From contig PCCY01000023.1 in assembly GCA_002731875.1 (NCBI GenBank), positions 1 to 64,000 on the forward strand: DNA of 64,000 bases, read 5' to 3'. Source of the DNA: Roseobacter sp. (GTDB lineage: Bacteria > Pseudomonadota > Alphaproteobacteria > Rhodobacterales > Rhodobacteraceae). The notes beneath the pieces were generated by a model, which was given only the letters and a program-made list of their open reading frames with translations, was not told the DNA's origin and made no database searches. Positions 27,425-34,794 of this stretch are shown here, one piece after another. The position numbers and the translations under genes were made by a program. Numbering within the stretch: the stretch's first letter is position 1; each line of letters opens with the position of its first letter.

Positions 27425-28942
27425 ATGACTGGCAGAAAAGATGTACCGCCAACGACCACAGACGCAGGTATCCGTGTCCAGAGTGACGAATATTCGCTCA
27501 GTGTAGGTCCGGACGGCCCGATCGTTTTGAATGATCATTATCTGTTGGAGCAGATGGCGAATTTCAACCGCGAGAGGATCCCGGAACGTCAACCTCACGC
27601 GAAGGGTTCGGGGGCGTTTGGAACGTTTGAAACCACTCAGGATGTCTCTCAATATACCAAGGCCAAGATATTCCAGCCTGGTGCCAAGTGCGATGTCGTC
27701 ATGCGGTTTTCTACGGTCGCCGGTGAACGAGGAAGCCCGGACACCTGGCGTGACCCCCGTGGTTTTTCCATAAAGATGTACACCGAAGACGGCAATTTTG
27801 ACATGGTCGGCAATAATACACCGGTGTTTTTCGTGCGTGATCCAATGAAGTTTCAACACTTCATCCGGAGTCAAAAGCGCCGTGCCGACAACAATCTGCG
27901 CGATCACGATATGCAGTGGGATTTCTGGACGTTGTCCCCAGAAAGCGCGCATCAGGTTACCTACCTGATGGGAGACCGGGGCATACCCAAGACATGGCGC
28001 GAGATGAACGGATACTCCAGCCACACCTATTCGCTGATCAATGCCGAAGGGGAAAAGTTCTGGGTCAAGTTCCATTTTCATACCGACCAAGGTGACGGAA
28101 ACGCCTATTTTGGCCAAGATGAAGCCGACAAGATGGCGGGTATGGACGGTGATTATCACAGACGCGATCTGTTCAATGCGATCGACAGCGGCGATTACCC
28201 CAGCTGGACGTTGAAATGGCAGATCATGCCTTACGAGGACGCCAAAACCTATCGCTTGAACCCGTTCGATCTGACGAAGGTCTGGCCGCACAAGGATTAC
28301 CCGTTGATCGAGGTTGGCAAACTGCGGCTTGATCGCAACCCGACCGATTTTCACACCGAAATCGAACAAGCTGCTTTTGAGCCCAATAACATGGTGCCGG
28401 GCGTTGGATTGTCGCCTGACAAGATGCTTATGGCCCGAGGGTTTTCTTACGCTGACGCACACCGTGCACGTTTGGGTGTGAACTACAAACATATCCCGGT
28501 GAACAGCCCACAGTCACCGGTTCACAGCTATTCAAAGGATGGCGCAGGCCGAACGGTAAAGGTCGCAGATCCAGTCTATGCGCCAAACTCCTATGGCGGC
28601 CCTGCCGCGCAGCCCGAGCAGGATAGCGATATCGGGCTATGGCAAACAGATGGGGCCCTGGTCCGGCAAGCCTATACGTTACGCGAGGACGATGACGATT
28701 GGACGCAACCTGGTATCCTGATACGCGAAGTCATGGACGATGCTGCCCGTGGCCGGTTGGTTGACAACGTTGTCGGGCACCTCTGCGATGGCGTTAGTGA
28801 AAAGGTGCTGTTACGCGCCTTTGAATACTGGCGAAACATTGATCAAGACACTGGCGATAAAATCGAAGCCGGCGTGCGTGAAAAGCTCGGAGGAGAATCC
28901 AAGGCTCCGGGTCTTGCTTCGGCCAAGAGCATCAGCGGCTGA
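27425..28942 (+). CDS. katA: catalase (heme, small-subunit monofunctional)
   Basis: The 505-aa protein is a monofunctional heme catalase that disproportionates hydrogen peroxide. Distal His lies in '[16 protein letters not shown]', the essential Asn in '[17 protein letters not shown]', and the proximal heme Tyr in '[18 protein letters not shown]'. Length fits the small-subunit clade 3 enzymes. I chose ATG 27425, five bases after AAAGGTG, and not a longer frame that runs into the IS3 debris upstream. No OxyR gene or site is evident nearby. A strong terminator follows. Confidence 0.95.
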   Translation: MTGRKDVPPTTTDAGIRVQSDEYSLSVGPDGPIVLNDHYLLEQMANFNRERIPERQPHAKGSGAFGTFETTQDVSQYTKAKIFQPGAKCDVVMRFSTVAGERGSPDTWRDPRGFSIKMYTEDGNFDMVGNNTPVFFVRDPMKFQHFIRSQKRRADNNLRDHDMQWDFWTLSPESAHQVTYLMGDRGIPKTWREMNGYSSHTYSLINAEGEKFWVKFHFHTDQGDGNAYFGQDEADKMAGMDGDYHRRDLFNAIDSGDYPSWTLKWQIMPYEDAKTYRLNPFDLTKVWPHKDYPLIEVGKLRLDRNPTDFHTEIEQAAFEPNNMVPGVGLSPDKMLMARGFSYADAHRARLGVNYKHIPVNSPQSPVHSYSKDGAGRTVKVADPVYAPNSYGGPAAQPEQDSDIGLWQTDGALVRQAYTLREDDDDWTQPGILIREVMDDAARGRLVDNVVGHLCDGVSEKVLLRAFEYWRNIDQDTGDKIEAGVREKLGGESKAPGLASAKSISG

Positions 28943-28969
28943 TCACACGTCCATGATTTGAGAAAACGA

Positions 28970-28997
28970 AAGCGGAGCCTTGGTGCTCCGCTTTTTT
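28970..28997 (+). terminator. rho-independent terminator of the catalase gene
   Basis: AGCGGAGC and GCTCCGCT form a perfect 8-bp stem with a six-base loop, followed by a run of T residues, 28 bp after the catalase stop. Confidence 0.9.
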
Positions 28998-29135
28998 CAT
29001 GTCGGTAATGCGGTTTTTGTTCGTCAGTAAGGATGCCACGCTACCCCGACGAATTCGACGGGTGATCGCGCCACGGCCCCCCCGCGAAAAAGCGAACCCC
29101 TGTATCAGCGCCTTCCATTGAAAAGCGTCTATTTA

Positions 29136-29149
29136 TTGATCGAGAACAA
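29136..29149 (+). promoter_or_regulatory. FNR/Dnr-type half-degenerate box upstream of the nirK relic
   Basis: TTGAT-CGAG-AACAA differs from the anaerobox TTGAT-N4-ATCAA at two bases. It lies 63 bp before the nirK relic start, a usual spacing for anaerobic activation of nitrite reductase. It is probably the decayed control site of that gene. Confidence 0.45.
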
Positions 29150-29211
29150 AGTCGAAATTCGCCCGACGCGTATCGTGCAGAAGCCGCACCTGAATCAAAG
29201 GGAGAATTTCA

Positions 29212-29730
29212 ATGTTACGTAGAGGTTCAGATGAACCAAGTATCCGGAGCTTGGCGGCGCAGAATGTTCCGGCCCAGTTCAATGGTCTGAGCCGGCGCAC
29301 CCTTCTTGCGGGGTCGGCGCGGATAACGGTGGGAAGCGTCCTGAGCAGTTCACCGGCCGTCGCGCAGATCGAACCGCCAGCAGACGGGTCACATGTGCGC
29401 CCTTCGGCCATTCTGGGAAGCCGGATTTACAGCGCCAACCCCGATCACCCCGGACGCGCGGATATAAGCGATAACCCGGCGAATGTGCCGCCCCCCATTA
29501 CCCGTTGCGGGCCAAGGTCGGCGAAACGGTGCGGATCTATTTCGGCGCGGGCGGCCCGAACTATACGTCGGCCTTCCATGTGGTCGGGGGGAATCTTTGA
29601 CAAGGCTTGCCTGCACGGTTCGCTTCTCTCACCTCCGCTGGACAAGCGTCCAAACCATCGTCGTGGCCCCAGGCGGCTCGGGGATCGTTGAACGCAAGTG
29701 CGAGGTGCCGGGGCGCAACGTCAAAGCTTG
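29212..29730 (+). pseudogene. nirK: copper nitrite reductase (NirK) relic
   Basis: The relic begins with ATG 29212 behind AAAGGGAG and a twin-arginine signal ('LSRRTLLAGSARITVGSVL', then 'PAVAQ'). Most of the two cupredoxin domains is missing. Three different frames then give NirK text in order: '[20 protein letters not shown]', '[17 protein letters not shown]', and 'VQTIVVAPGGSGIVE'. These match the C-terminal half of NirK ('[18 protein letters not shown]', 'VGIFD', 'GVQT..VPPGGA.IV'). At least two frameshifts and a large internal deletion are needed. The protein cannot function, so the nitrite-to-nitric-oxide step by this gene is lost. Confidence 0.8.
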
Positions 29731-29761
29731 ATGACTGAACCAACTAACGAAGGACATACCC

Positions 29762-29959
29762 ATGGTTTACCACGATTATGACCTCACCGATGCGCAACTC
29801 AATCAGCGCGTTAATCGACGCTCGTCTTGGAAATCGCAATTGGAGACCAGCGCGATCATCGCGCTTGCGGTCTTGCTGTTCCTGACGGGTTTTGGGGCCG
29901 CTCTCATCTTTTGGCCGATATTGGATTTCTGGCCTTATGACTGTTGGGCAACCCCTTGA
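29762..29959 (+). CDS. small single-span membrane protein, unknown
   Basis: The 65-aa protein starts at ATG 29762 after an AAGGA site. A charged N-terminus ('MVYHDYDLTDAQLNQRVNRR') precedes one membrane helix around residues 31-53 ('AIIALAVLLFLTGFGAALIF'). It follows the nirK relic by about 30 bp and is followed by a strong terminator, so it was the last gene of that transcript. It resembles small accessory subunits seen beside oxidases and nitrogen-oxide reductases, but I do not recognise the family. Whether it is still expressed is unknown. Confidence 0.55.
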   Translation: MVYHDYDLTDAQLNQRVNRRSSWKSQLETSAIIALAVLLFLTGFGAALIFWPILDFWPYDCWATP

Positions 29960-30010
29960 TATAGCGTTTTGCATATGCGGCGGGCAGGGGGCTCCGGTTC
30001 CCGTCCCGTA

Positions 30011-30048
30011 TCCGCAAGCTGGGTTCAGAACCTGCTTGCGGAATTTTT
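30011..30048. terminator. bidirectional-type hairpin terminator
   Basis: TCCGCAAGC (30,011-30,019) and GCTTGCGGA (30,034-30,042) form a perfect 9-bp stem, followed by a T run. It sits between the plus-strand small membrane gene and the end of the minus-strand DUF2189 gene and could serve the first, perhaps both. Confidence 0.85.
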
Positions 30049-30051
30049 CTG

Positions 30052-30906
30052 TCAGTGTTCGGCCCCTCGGATCGCGCGATAGGCGTGCCATGTCCCGTGG
30101 CCAAGGATGGGAAACACGATAATCAGCCCAATGAAGCCAGTGGCAAGTGACGCCAGAAACAACGTCAGCACGATCAGCCCCCAAGCGAGCATGGCGGGCA
30201 AATTATTCCAGACCAAAGCGACGCTGAGGCCCATTGCCGTCAGCGCATCCGTGCGTTCGGCCAACAGCATTGGCATCGCAAAGACACTGATCGAAAACGA
30301 GAACGCCGCGAACAGCGCGCCGACCAGGCCACCGACCAGCAAAAGCGACCAGCCTGTGGGTGTTGTGAACAACATCGGTACGATTTCGTCCGTACCGGGA
30401 AACGGTACAACGCCAAAAAACAACGCCCAGATCAGTACCGCGGCGCGCAACCACAAAAGCATCAACCCAAGCAGAAGCACCCCCATGAACCACGCTTGAT
30501 ATTCAGATCTCGGGCGGACAAGCAACATGCGCAGATAGGTCGGATGCCCGCCTGCTTCCAGTATTCGGCTCTTTTCATAAAGTCCGCTGGCAATGATCGG
30601 TCCGATCACCATAAAGCCAGCGAGAGCGGGAAACAGGGCATATTCGTAGTTGAACAGAAACAACGCCCAAACCAACAGGGTTGAAATCGCATATACGCCC
30701 ACCCCATAAAGCAGGCTTGGCACCGGGTTGGTCCACAGATCCGACCACCCTAGTCGAAGCCATTGCAACGCGGTGCGCCAAGGCAGATTACGGGCGCGGG
30801 CGTTGTCGCGCGGCAATGCGGGAACAACATCGGGAATCGCACCGCTTGCGTTTGTGGCGGGCCGGTTTGCACGGTGGTGTGGACCGCGTGTGCGACCGCT
30901 CAGCAT
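30052..30906 (-). CDS. DUF2189 family integral membrane protein
   Basis: From ATG 30906 the protein has 284 aa with about six membrane helices. The family start is recognisable ('WLRLGWSDLWTNPVPSLLYG'), followed by 'GPIIASGLYEKSRILEAG' near residues 105-125. DUF2189 proteins are often encoded beside cytochrome oxidases or other respiratory genes; their function is not established. It is the last gene of the cco operon, overlapping the preceding small gene by 7 bp, which suggests co-expression under low oxygen and perhaps a role in oxidase assembly. Confidence 0.8.
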   Translation of the reverse strand: MLSGRTRGPHHRANRPATNASGAIPDVVPALPRDNARARNLPWRTALQWLRLGWSDLWTNPVPSLLYGVGVYAISTLLVWALFLFNYEYALFPALAGFMVIGPIIASGLYEKSRILEAGGHPTYLRMLLVRPRSEYQAWFMGVLLLGLMLLWLRAAVLIWALFFGVVPFPGTDEIVPMLFTTPTGWSLLLVGGLVGALFAAFSFSISVFAMPMLLAERTDALTAMGLSVALVWNNLPAMLAWGLIVLTLFLASLATGFIGLIIVFPILGHGTWHAYRAIRGAEH

Positions 30907-31097
30907 GATGGTTTCGCCGCGCGCAAGGCAGCGGTGCCTTCTGCAAGTGGGTGCAAGGCGCAATCGGGTTCGGAAGAAAAGGCGACGGCGATGAGGTGCG
31001 CGTTGGCACCAATGAACAGCGCGGTGACCAAGCTGCCGGTCGCAAAGGCAAAAAGGCGTGGCCCTGTCCAGAAACGCGTTTGGTGAATTGCGGTCAT
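30900..31097 (-). CDS. small membrane protein of the cbb3 operon
   Basis: The 65-aa protein starts at ATG 31097, which overlaps the ccoP stop by 4 bp. One membrane helix lies around residues 13-37 ('LFAFATGSLVTALFIGANAH'). The tight overlap on both sides argues that it is real. It has no match I recognise; a small accessory or stability subunit of the oxidase is a reasonable guess from context only. Confidence 0.55.
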   Translation of the reverse strand: MTAIHQTRFWTGPRLFAFATGSLVTALFIGANAHLIAVAFSSEPDCALHPLAEGTAALRAAKPSC

Positions 31098-31966
31098 TTT
31101 ACAGTGTCCTGTCGTACGTGTTGAAGATAGACGGTGATGATCTTGCGTTCGGTTTCCGTCAGACGGTCCTCCCAAGCAGGCATCCAGCCTTGGCGGCCTC
31201 CCCAGATCGTCCGGAACATCGCTTCGTCATCTCCGCCGTAGATCCAGAAACCGTCGCTAAGGTCAGGTGCCCCGGCGTCCGGATTGCCGGTGCCGTCATT
31301 GCCGTGGCAGCTGGTACAGTTGGTTGCGAAAATTTCGGCACCCGCCGCAATCGTGTCCGCAGGGGATTTGACCCCCGAAAGCGACTGGACGTAATCGACG
31401 ACCATCCGGATATCGTTGCGCGGTAACAGACCGTCACGCCCGAATGCAGGCATCTGGGCCCAACGGGTATCGGGGTGGGGCGCGTTTATCCCGACGCGAA
31501 GTGTTTCCATCACCGTGTCGGTGTCACCGCCCCACAGCCAAGCCCCATCTATCAGATTTGGGAAGCCCGGCCCGCCGGTTGCTTGCGCGCCGTGACAGCC
31601 GGCACAATTATCGCCAAACAATTGAGGACCAGTATCACTTATGCGTGCGAACAGTTCAGGATCCCCGAGGATTTCATCGGCTGACAGCGATTTGATCCGC
31701 TCACCCCAAACAGCGCGGTCGCTATTCGCGGCGACAACCTTCTTTGCGACTTCCTCGCGCTGGTCTAAGCCAAGGATACCTTTGGTGGAGGTCGTGACCA
31801 ACGGCCATGCTGGCAGCAAAACCCAGACGGCCAATGCCCAGAGATGTGTCACGAGGATAAAGAACCAGACCACGCGCGGTACCCGGGTATTCAATTCGGT
31901 GATGCCGTTCCATTCATGCCCGGTGGTTTGATGCCCGGTAAGCGGGTCGCGGTCTTTTACCGACAT
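31094..31966 (-). CDS. ccoP: cbb3-type cytochrome c oxidase subunit III, CcoP
   Basis: The 290-aa protein is the diheme subunit that feeds electrons to CcoN. An N-terminal membrane anchor ('WFFILVTHLWALAVWVLLP') is followed by two c-type heme sites, CAGCH and CTSCH, each with a downstream Met-bearing axial region ('MPAFGRDGLLP', 'GWMPAWEDRL'). 'EWNGITELNTRVPRVVW' near the start is a hallmark of CcoP. ATG 31966 is chosen because of its strong AAGGAGG site. It overlaps ccoQ by 10 bp. Confidence 0.95.
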   Translation of the reverse strand: MSVKDRDPLTGHQTTGHEWNGITELNTRVPRVVWFFILVTHLWALAVWVLLPAWPLVTTSTKGILGLDQREEVAKKVVAANSDRAVWGERIKSLSADEILGDPELFARISDTGPQLFGDNCAGCHGAQATGGPGFPNLIDGAWLWGGDTDTVMETLRVGINAPHPDTRWAQMPAFGRDGLLPRNDIRMVVDYVQSLSGVKSPADTIAAGAEIFATNCTSCHGNDGTGNPDAGAPDLSDGFWIYGGDDEAMFRTIWGGRQGWMPAWEDRLTETERKIITVYLQHVRQDTVK

Positions 31967-32163
31967 GAACTGTCCTCCTTGTGCTTCGTGGGGGCACATG
32001 CCGGGCCGCCTTCATCATTTAAAATGCTGTTTGCCGCCGTATCGAACCGCTTGCCCAGCGATGGCCAGAAAGCGTAGGCAGTGATCCCTATGGAAAGGGC
32101 AATAAGCCAGAACAGACCGAACGATTTGGCTAAACCCACAAGAAGCTCGTGAGATAACTCCAT
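31957..32163 (-). CDS. ccoQ: cbb3-type oxidase assembly/stability subunit CcoQ
   Basis: The 68-aa protein has one membrane helix (about residues 12-33, 'SFGLFWLIALSIGITAYAFW') and the usual CcoQ 'FWP..GKRFDTAA' tail. CcoQ stabilises the oxidase complex and is not catalytic. It lies between ccoO and ccoP in the standard order. Confidence 0.9.
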   Translation of the reverse strand: MELSHELLVGLAKSFGLFWLIALSIGITAYAFWPSLGKRFDTAANSILNDEGGPACAPTKHKEDSSCR

Positions 32164-32166
32164 TGG

Positions 32167-32943
32167 TTATTCCTCCGGCTGCGGTTGAATTTGTTGTGGC
32201 AGGTCGGTGAGGCGGCCCAGGATCTGCAAATAGGCGACAAGCGCGTCCATTTCAGTCACCATGTCGGACCGCCCGTCAAAGGTGCGTACGGCAGTTTGTT
32301 GGCCGTATCGTTCAACTACCCCGTTCACACGGTCAGAGTCTGGCCGGGCTTGCCCAACGGCATCACCCGCTGCGTTTTCAATCATGTCGTCCGTGTATGG
32401 AACACCCACCATCCGCAACGCCCAAAGCCGATCGGGCAAGCTGTCGGTTTCAAGCTGCGCGTCCAGCAAAAACGCATAGTGCGGCATGATGGATTCGGGT
32501 ACCAATGCGCGGGGATCGACCAGATGTCGGACCTGCCAGTCATCGGAATATTTCTCTCCGACACGGGCCAGATCAGGCCCGGTCCGTTTCGACCCCCAAA
32601 GCATCGGGTGGTCATACTGGCTTTCTACTGCCAGCGAATAAGGACCATACCGTTCGACTTCATCGCGCAGCGTGCGGATCATTTGACTGTGGCAGGCATA
32701 GCAGCCCTCGCGAATATATATGTCGCGTCCCGCTTGCTCCAGAGGGGTGTAAAGGCGCATATCCGGGTCAATCTCTACCGTGTCGTCAATCGTGAACAGC
32801 GGCGCGATCTCGACAAAACCGCCGACACCGGCTGCCAAAATGATTCCGAATGTAAGTGCCATGGAGTGACGTTCGACCCGATAATGAGTCCTTGCCTGCA
32901 ACTCGAAAAACTTTGCGAAGGGTTTGAGTATGGTTTTGATCAT
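32167..32943 (-). CDS. ccoO: cbb3-type cytochrome c oxidase subunit II, CcoO
   Basis: The 258-aa monoheme subunit begins at ATG 32943. An N-terminal membrane anchor ('ALTFGIILAAGVGGFVEIAP') is followed by 'GRDIYIREGCYACHSQMIR', which holds the single CxxCH heme site, and by 'YGPYSLAVESQYDHPMLWG', both typical of CcoO/FixO. It starts 4 bp after the ccoN stop. Confidence 0.95.
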   Translation of the reverse strand: MIKTILKPFAKFFELQARTHYRVERHSMALTFGIILAAGVGGFVEIAPLFTIDDTVEIDPDMRLYTPLEQAGRDIYIREGCYACHSQMIRTLRDEVERYGPYSLAVESQYDHPMLWGSKRTGPDLARVGEKYSDDWQVRHLVDPRALVPESIMPHYAFLLDAQLETDSLPDRLWALRMVGVPYTDDMIENAAGDAVGQARPDSDRVNGVVERYGQQTAVRTFDGRSDMVTEMDALVAYLQILGRLTDLPQQIQPQPEE

Positions 32944-32947
32944 GGGG

Positions 32948-34600
32948 TTACTCCGCGACCGGCAACACCGGCTCCGTGGCTTTAGGTGATGTCGGATGGT
33001 CCAGTTCCCGGTTCTGCTTCGACACATGGCGTATCGTCATGATGACGTTCCAAAATCCGATGCAGGCCCCGGTGACGAACAGCAGCCCCCCGAGCGCCCG
33101 CGCAACATAATATGGATGCATCGCAATCAGCGTGTCGGTGAACGAAAAGCGCAGCGTGCCGCTTTGTGTATAGGTCCGCCACATCAGCCCTTGGGTGATG
33201 CCGCTGTTCCACATTGCGAAAACGTAAATAACCGTGCCAGCCAGCGCCAACCAAAAGTGCCACTCGACCGCCTTTGCGGAATACATCCTTTCGCGGTGCC
33301 ACAGCACTGGCGTCAGGGCATAGATCGACCCGAAGGTGATCAGCGCGACCCACCCCATGGCACCGGCGTGAACATGCCCGATGGTCCAGTCCGTATAATG
33401 CGAAAGAGCATTCACCGGGCGGATTGCCATGAATGAGCCTTCGAACGTGGACAGTCCGTAGAAAACCGCCGCCACCATCATGAACCGCAACGTCGCGTCG
33501 TCGCGAACCTTGTGCCACGCGCCATTCAACGTCATCAGCGCATTGCCCGCGCTTGCCCATGAAGGGATCAACAGCATCACAGAAAACGTCATCCCCAAGG
33601 TTTGCACCCAATGGGGAAGGGCCGTGTAATGCAGGTGGTGCGAACCCGCCCAGATATAGAAAAACGTGATCCCCCAGAACGACAGGATAGACAGCCGATA
33701 GGAATAGATCGGACGGTCGGCCCGCTTGGGCAGGAAGTAGTACAGCATCCCCAAAAAGCCGGAGGTCAGGAAGAAAGCCACTGCATTGTGACCATACCAC
33801 CATTGCGTCATCGCGTCCTGGACGCCGGAAAAAGCTGAATAGCTTTTTGCGCCGGCAAGGGACGCGGGTATCGCAAGGTTGTTGACGATATGGAGCACGG
33901 CAACGACCAGAATGAAGGCCAGATAGTACCAGTTGGCCACATAGATATGCGGTTCGTTCCGGCGTGCGAGCGTGCGTATATACAGCACGAAATACGCCAC
34001 CCACACGACAACAAGCCAGATATCGGCATACCACTCGGGTTCAGCGTATTCCTTGGATTGGGTCACGCCCATCAGATAGCCGCTGGCGGCGATGATGCAG
34101 AACAGGTTGAAACCTAACAGAACAAACCACGGCGTGACCTGATCTGGCATTCGGGCACGGCTGGTTCGTTGCATGATGTGATACGATGTCGCGATCAATG
34201 CATTTCCGCCAAAGCCAAATATGACACCTGACGTATGCACGGGGCGGATCCGCCCGAAGCTGGACCAGGCAGCATCGAAACGTAAACCGGGCCACGCCAG
34301 TTGCGCCGCGACCCAGACACCTATTCCCATCGCCACCACCGCCCAGACCAGCGCAAGAACGATGCCTACTTTGGTGGGGTCGTCGTAGTAGGACGTTGTG
34401 CGATCTTCCGTGGGTTCCGGGTGATACAGAGCGTTGGCCACCATGAAAAACACCACGGCGCTGAAGGCCAGGACAATCCAGCCCTGAGCGCCCATCACAT
34501 CGTTGCGCCCGACGATGGCCATGGTCAGCCCGATGACCACGCCCATGCCCGAGATCAGCATTGCGCTGGTGCGTTCAGCACCTGTCAGGTTGGACATCAT
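32948..34600 (-). CDS. ccoN: cbb3-type cytochrome c oxidase subunit I, CcoN
   Basis: The 550-aa catalytic subunit has about 12-14 helices and reduces oxygen at a heme b3-CuB centre with high affinity. Ligand regions are intact: 'RPVHTSGVIFGFGGNAL', 'WWYGHNAVAFFLTSGFLG' (CuB His and the nearby Tyr region), 'AGSHHLHYTALPHW' (His pair) and 'IGHVHAGAMGW' (heme His pair). The ATG overlaps the ccoS stop by 4 bp, so ccoI-ccoS lie directly upstream of the structural genes. Confidence 0.97.
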   Translation of the reverse strand: MMSNLTGAERTSAMLISGMGVVIGLTMAIVGRNDVMGAQGWIVLAFSAVVFFMVANALYHPEPTEDRTTSYYDDPTKVGIVLALVWAVVAMGIGVWVAAQLAWPGLRFDAAWSSFGRIRPVHTSGVIFGFGGNALIATSYHIMQRTSRARMPDQVTPWFVLLGFNLFCIIAASGYLMGVTQSKEYAEPEWYADIWLVVVWVAYFVLYIRTLARRNEPHIYVANWYYLAFILVVAVLHIVNNLAIPASLAGAKSYSAFSGVQDAMTQWWYGHNAVAFFLTSGFLGMLYYFLPKRADRPIYSYRLSILSFWGITFFYIWAGSHHLHYTALPHWVQTLGMTFSVMLLIPSWASAGNALMTLNGAWHKVRDDATLRFMMVAAVFYGLSTFEGSFMAIRPVNALSHYTDWTIGHVHAGAMGWVALITFGSIYALTPVLWHRERMYSAKAVEWHFWLALAGTVIYVFAMWNSGITQGLMWRTYTQSGTLRFSFTDTLIAMHPYYVARALGGLLFVTGACIGFWNVIMTIRHVSKQNRELDHPTSPKATEPVLPVAE

Positions 34601-34794
34601 GAGGGGGTCTCCTTCAGTTTGGCAGGGGCCTGCACATTTTGCGCAGGCAGGGGCCGATCATCATCAAAGAGGATGCGTTCGGCATCGCCGGACAGATCCT
34701 CGTATTGGTTGCTGTGCAGGGTCCAGAAGAACGCGCCCAGTCCGACGATGCCCATCAGCAACGTGACGGGGATAAGAATGACCAAGATCGTCAT
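34597..34794 (-). CDS. ccoS: cbb3-type oxidase assembly protein CcoS
   Basis: The 65-aa protein has one membrane helix ('ILVILIPVTLLMGIVGLGAF') followed by 'FFWTLHSNQYEDLSGDAERI', the CcoS/FixS signature. CcoS is needed for cofactor insertion into the oxidase. It overlaps both neighbours by 4 bp. Confidence 0.93.
   Translation of the reverse strand: MTILVILIPVTLLMGIVGLGAFFWTLHSNQYEDLSGDAERILFDDDRPLPAQNVQAPAKLKETPS

Noticed and set aside
32185-32985. A 266-codon plus-strand open frame opposite ccoO
   Set aside because: ccoO on the minus strand has a complete heme motif and operon context; the antisense frame is compositional.
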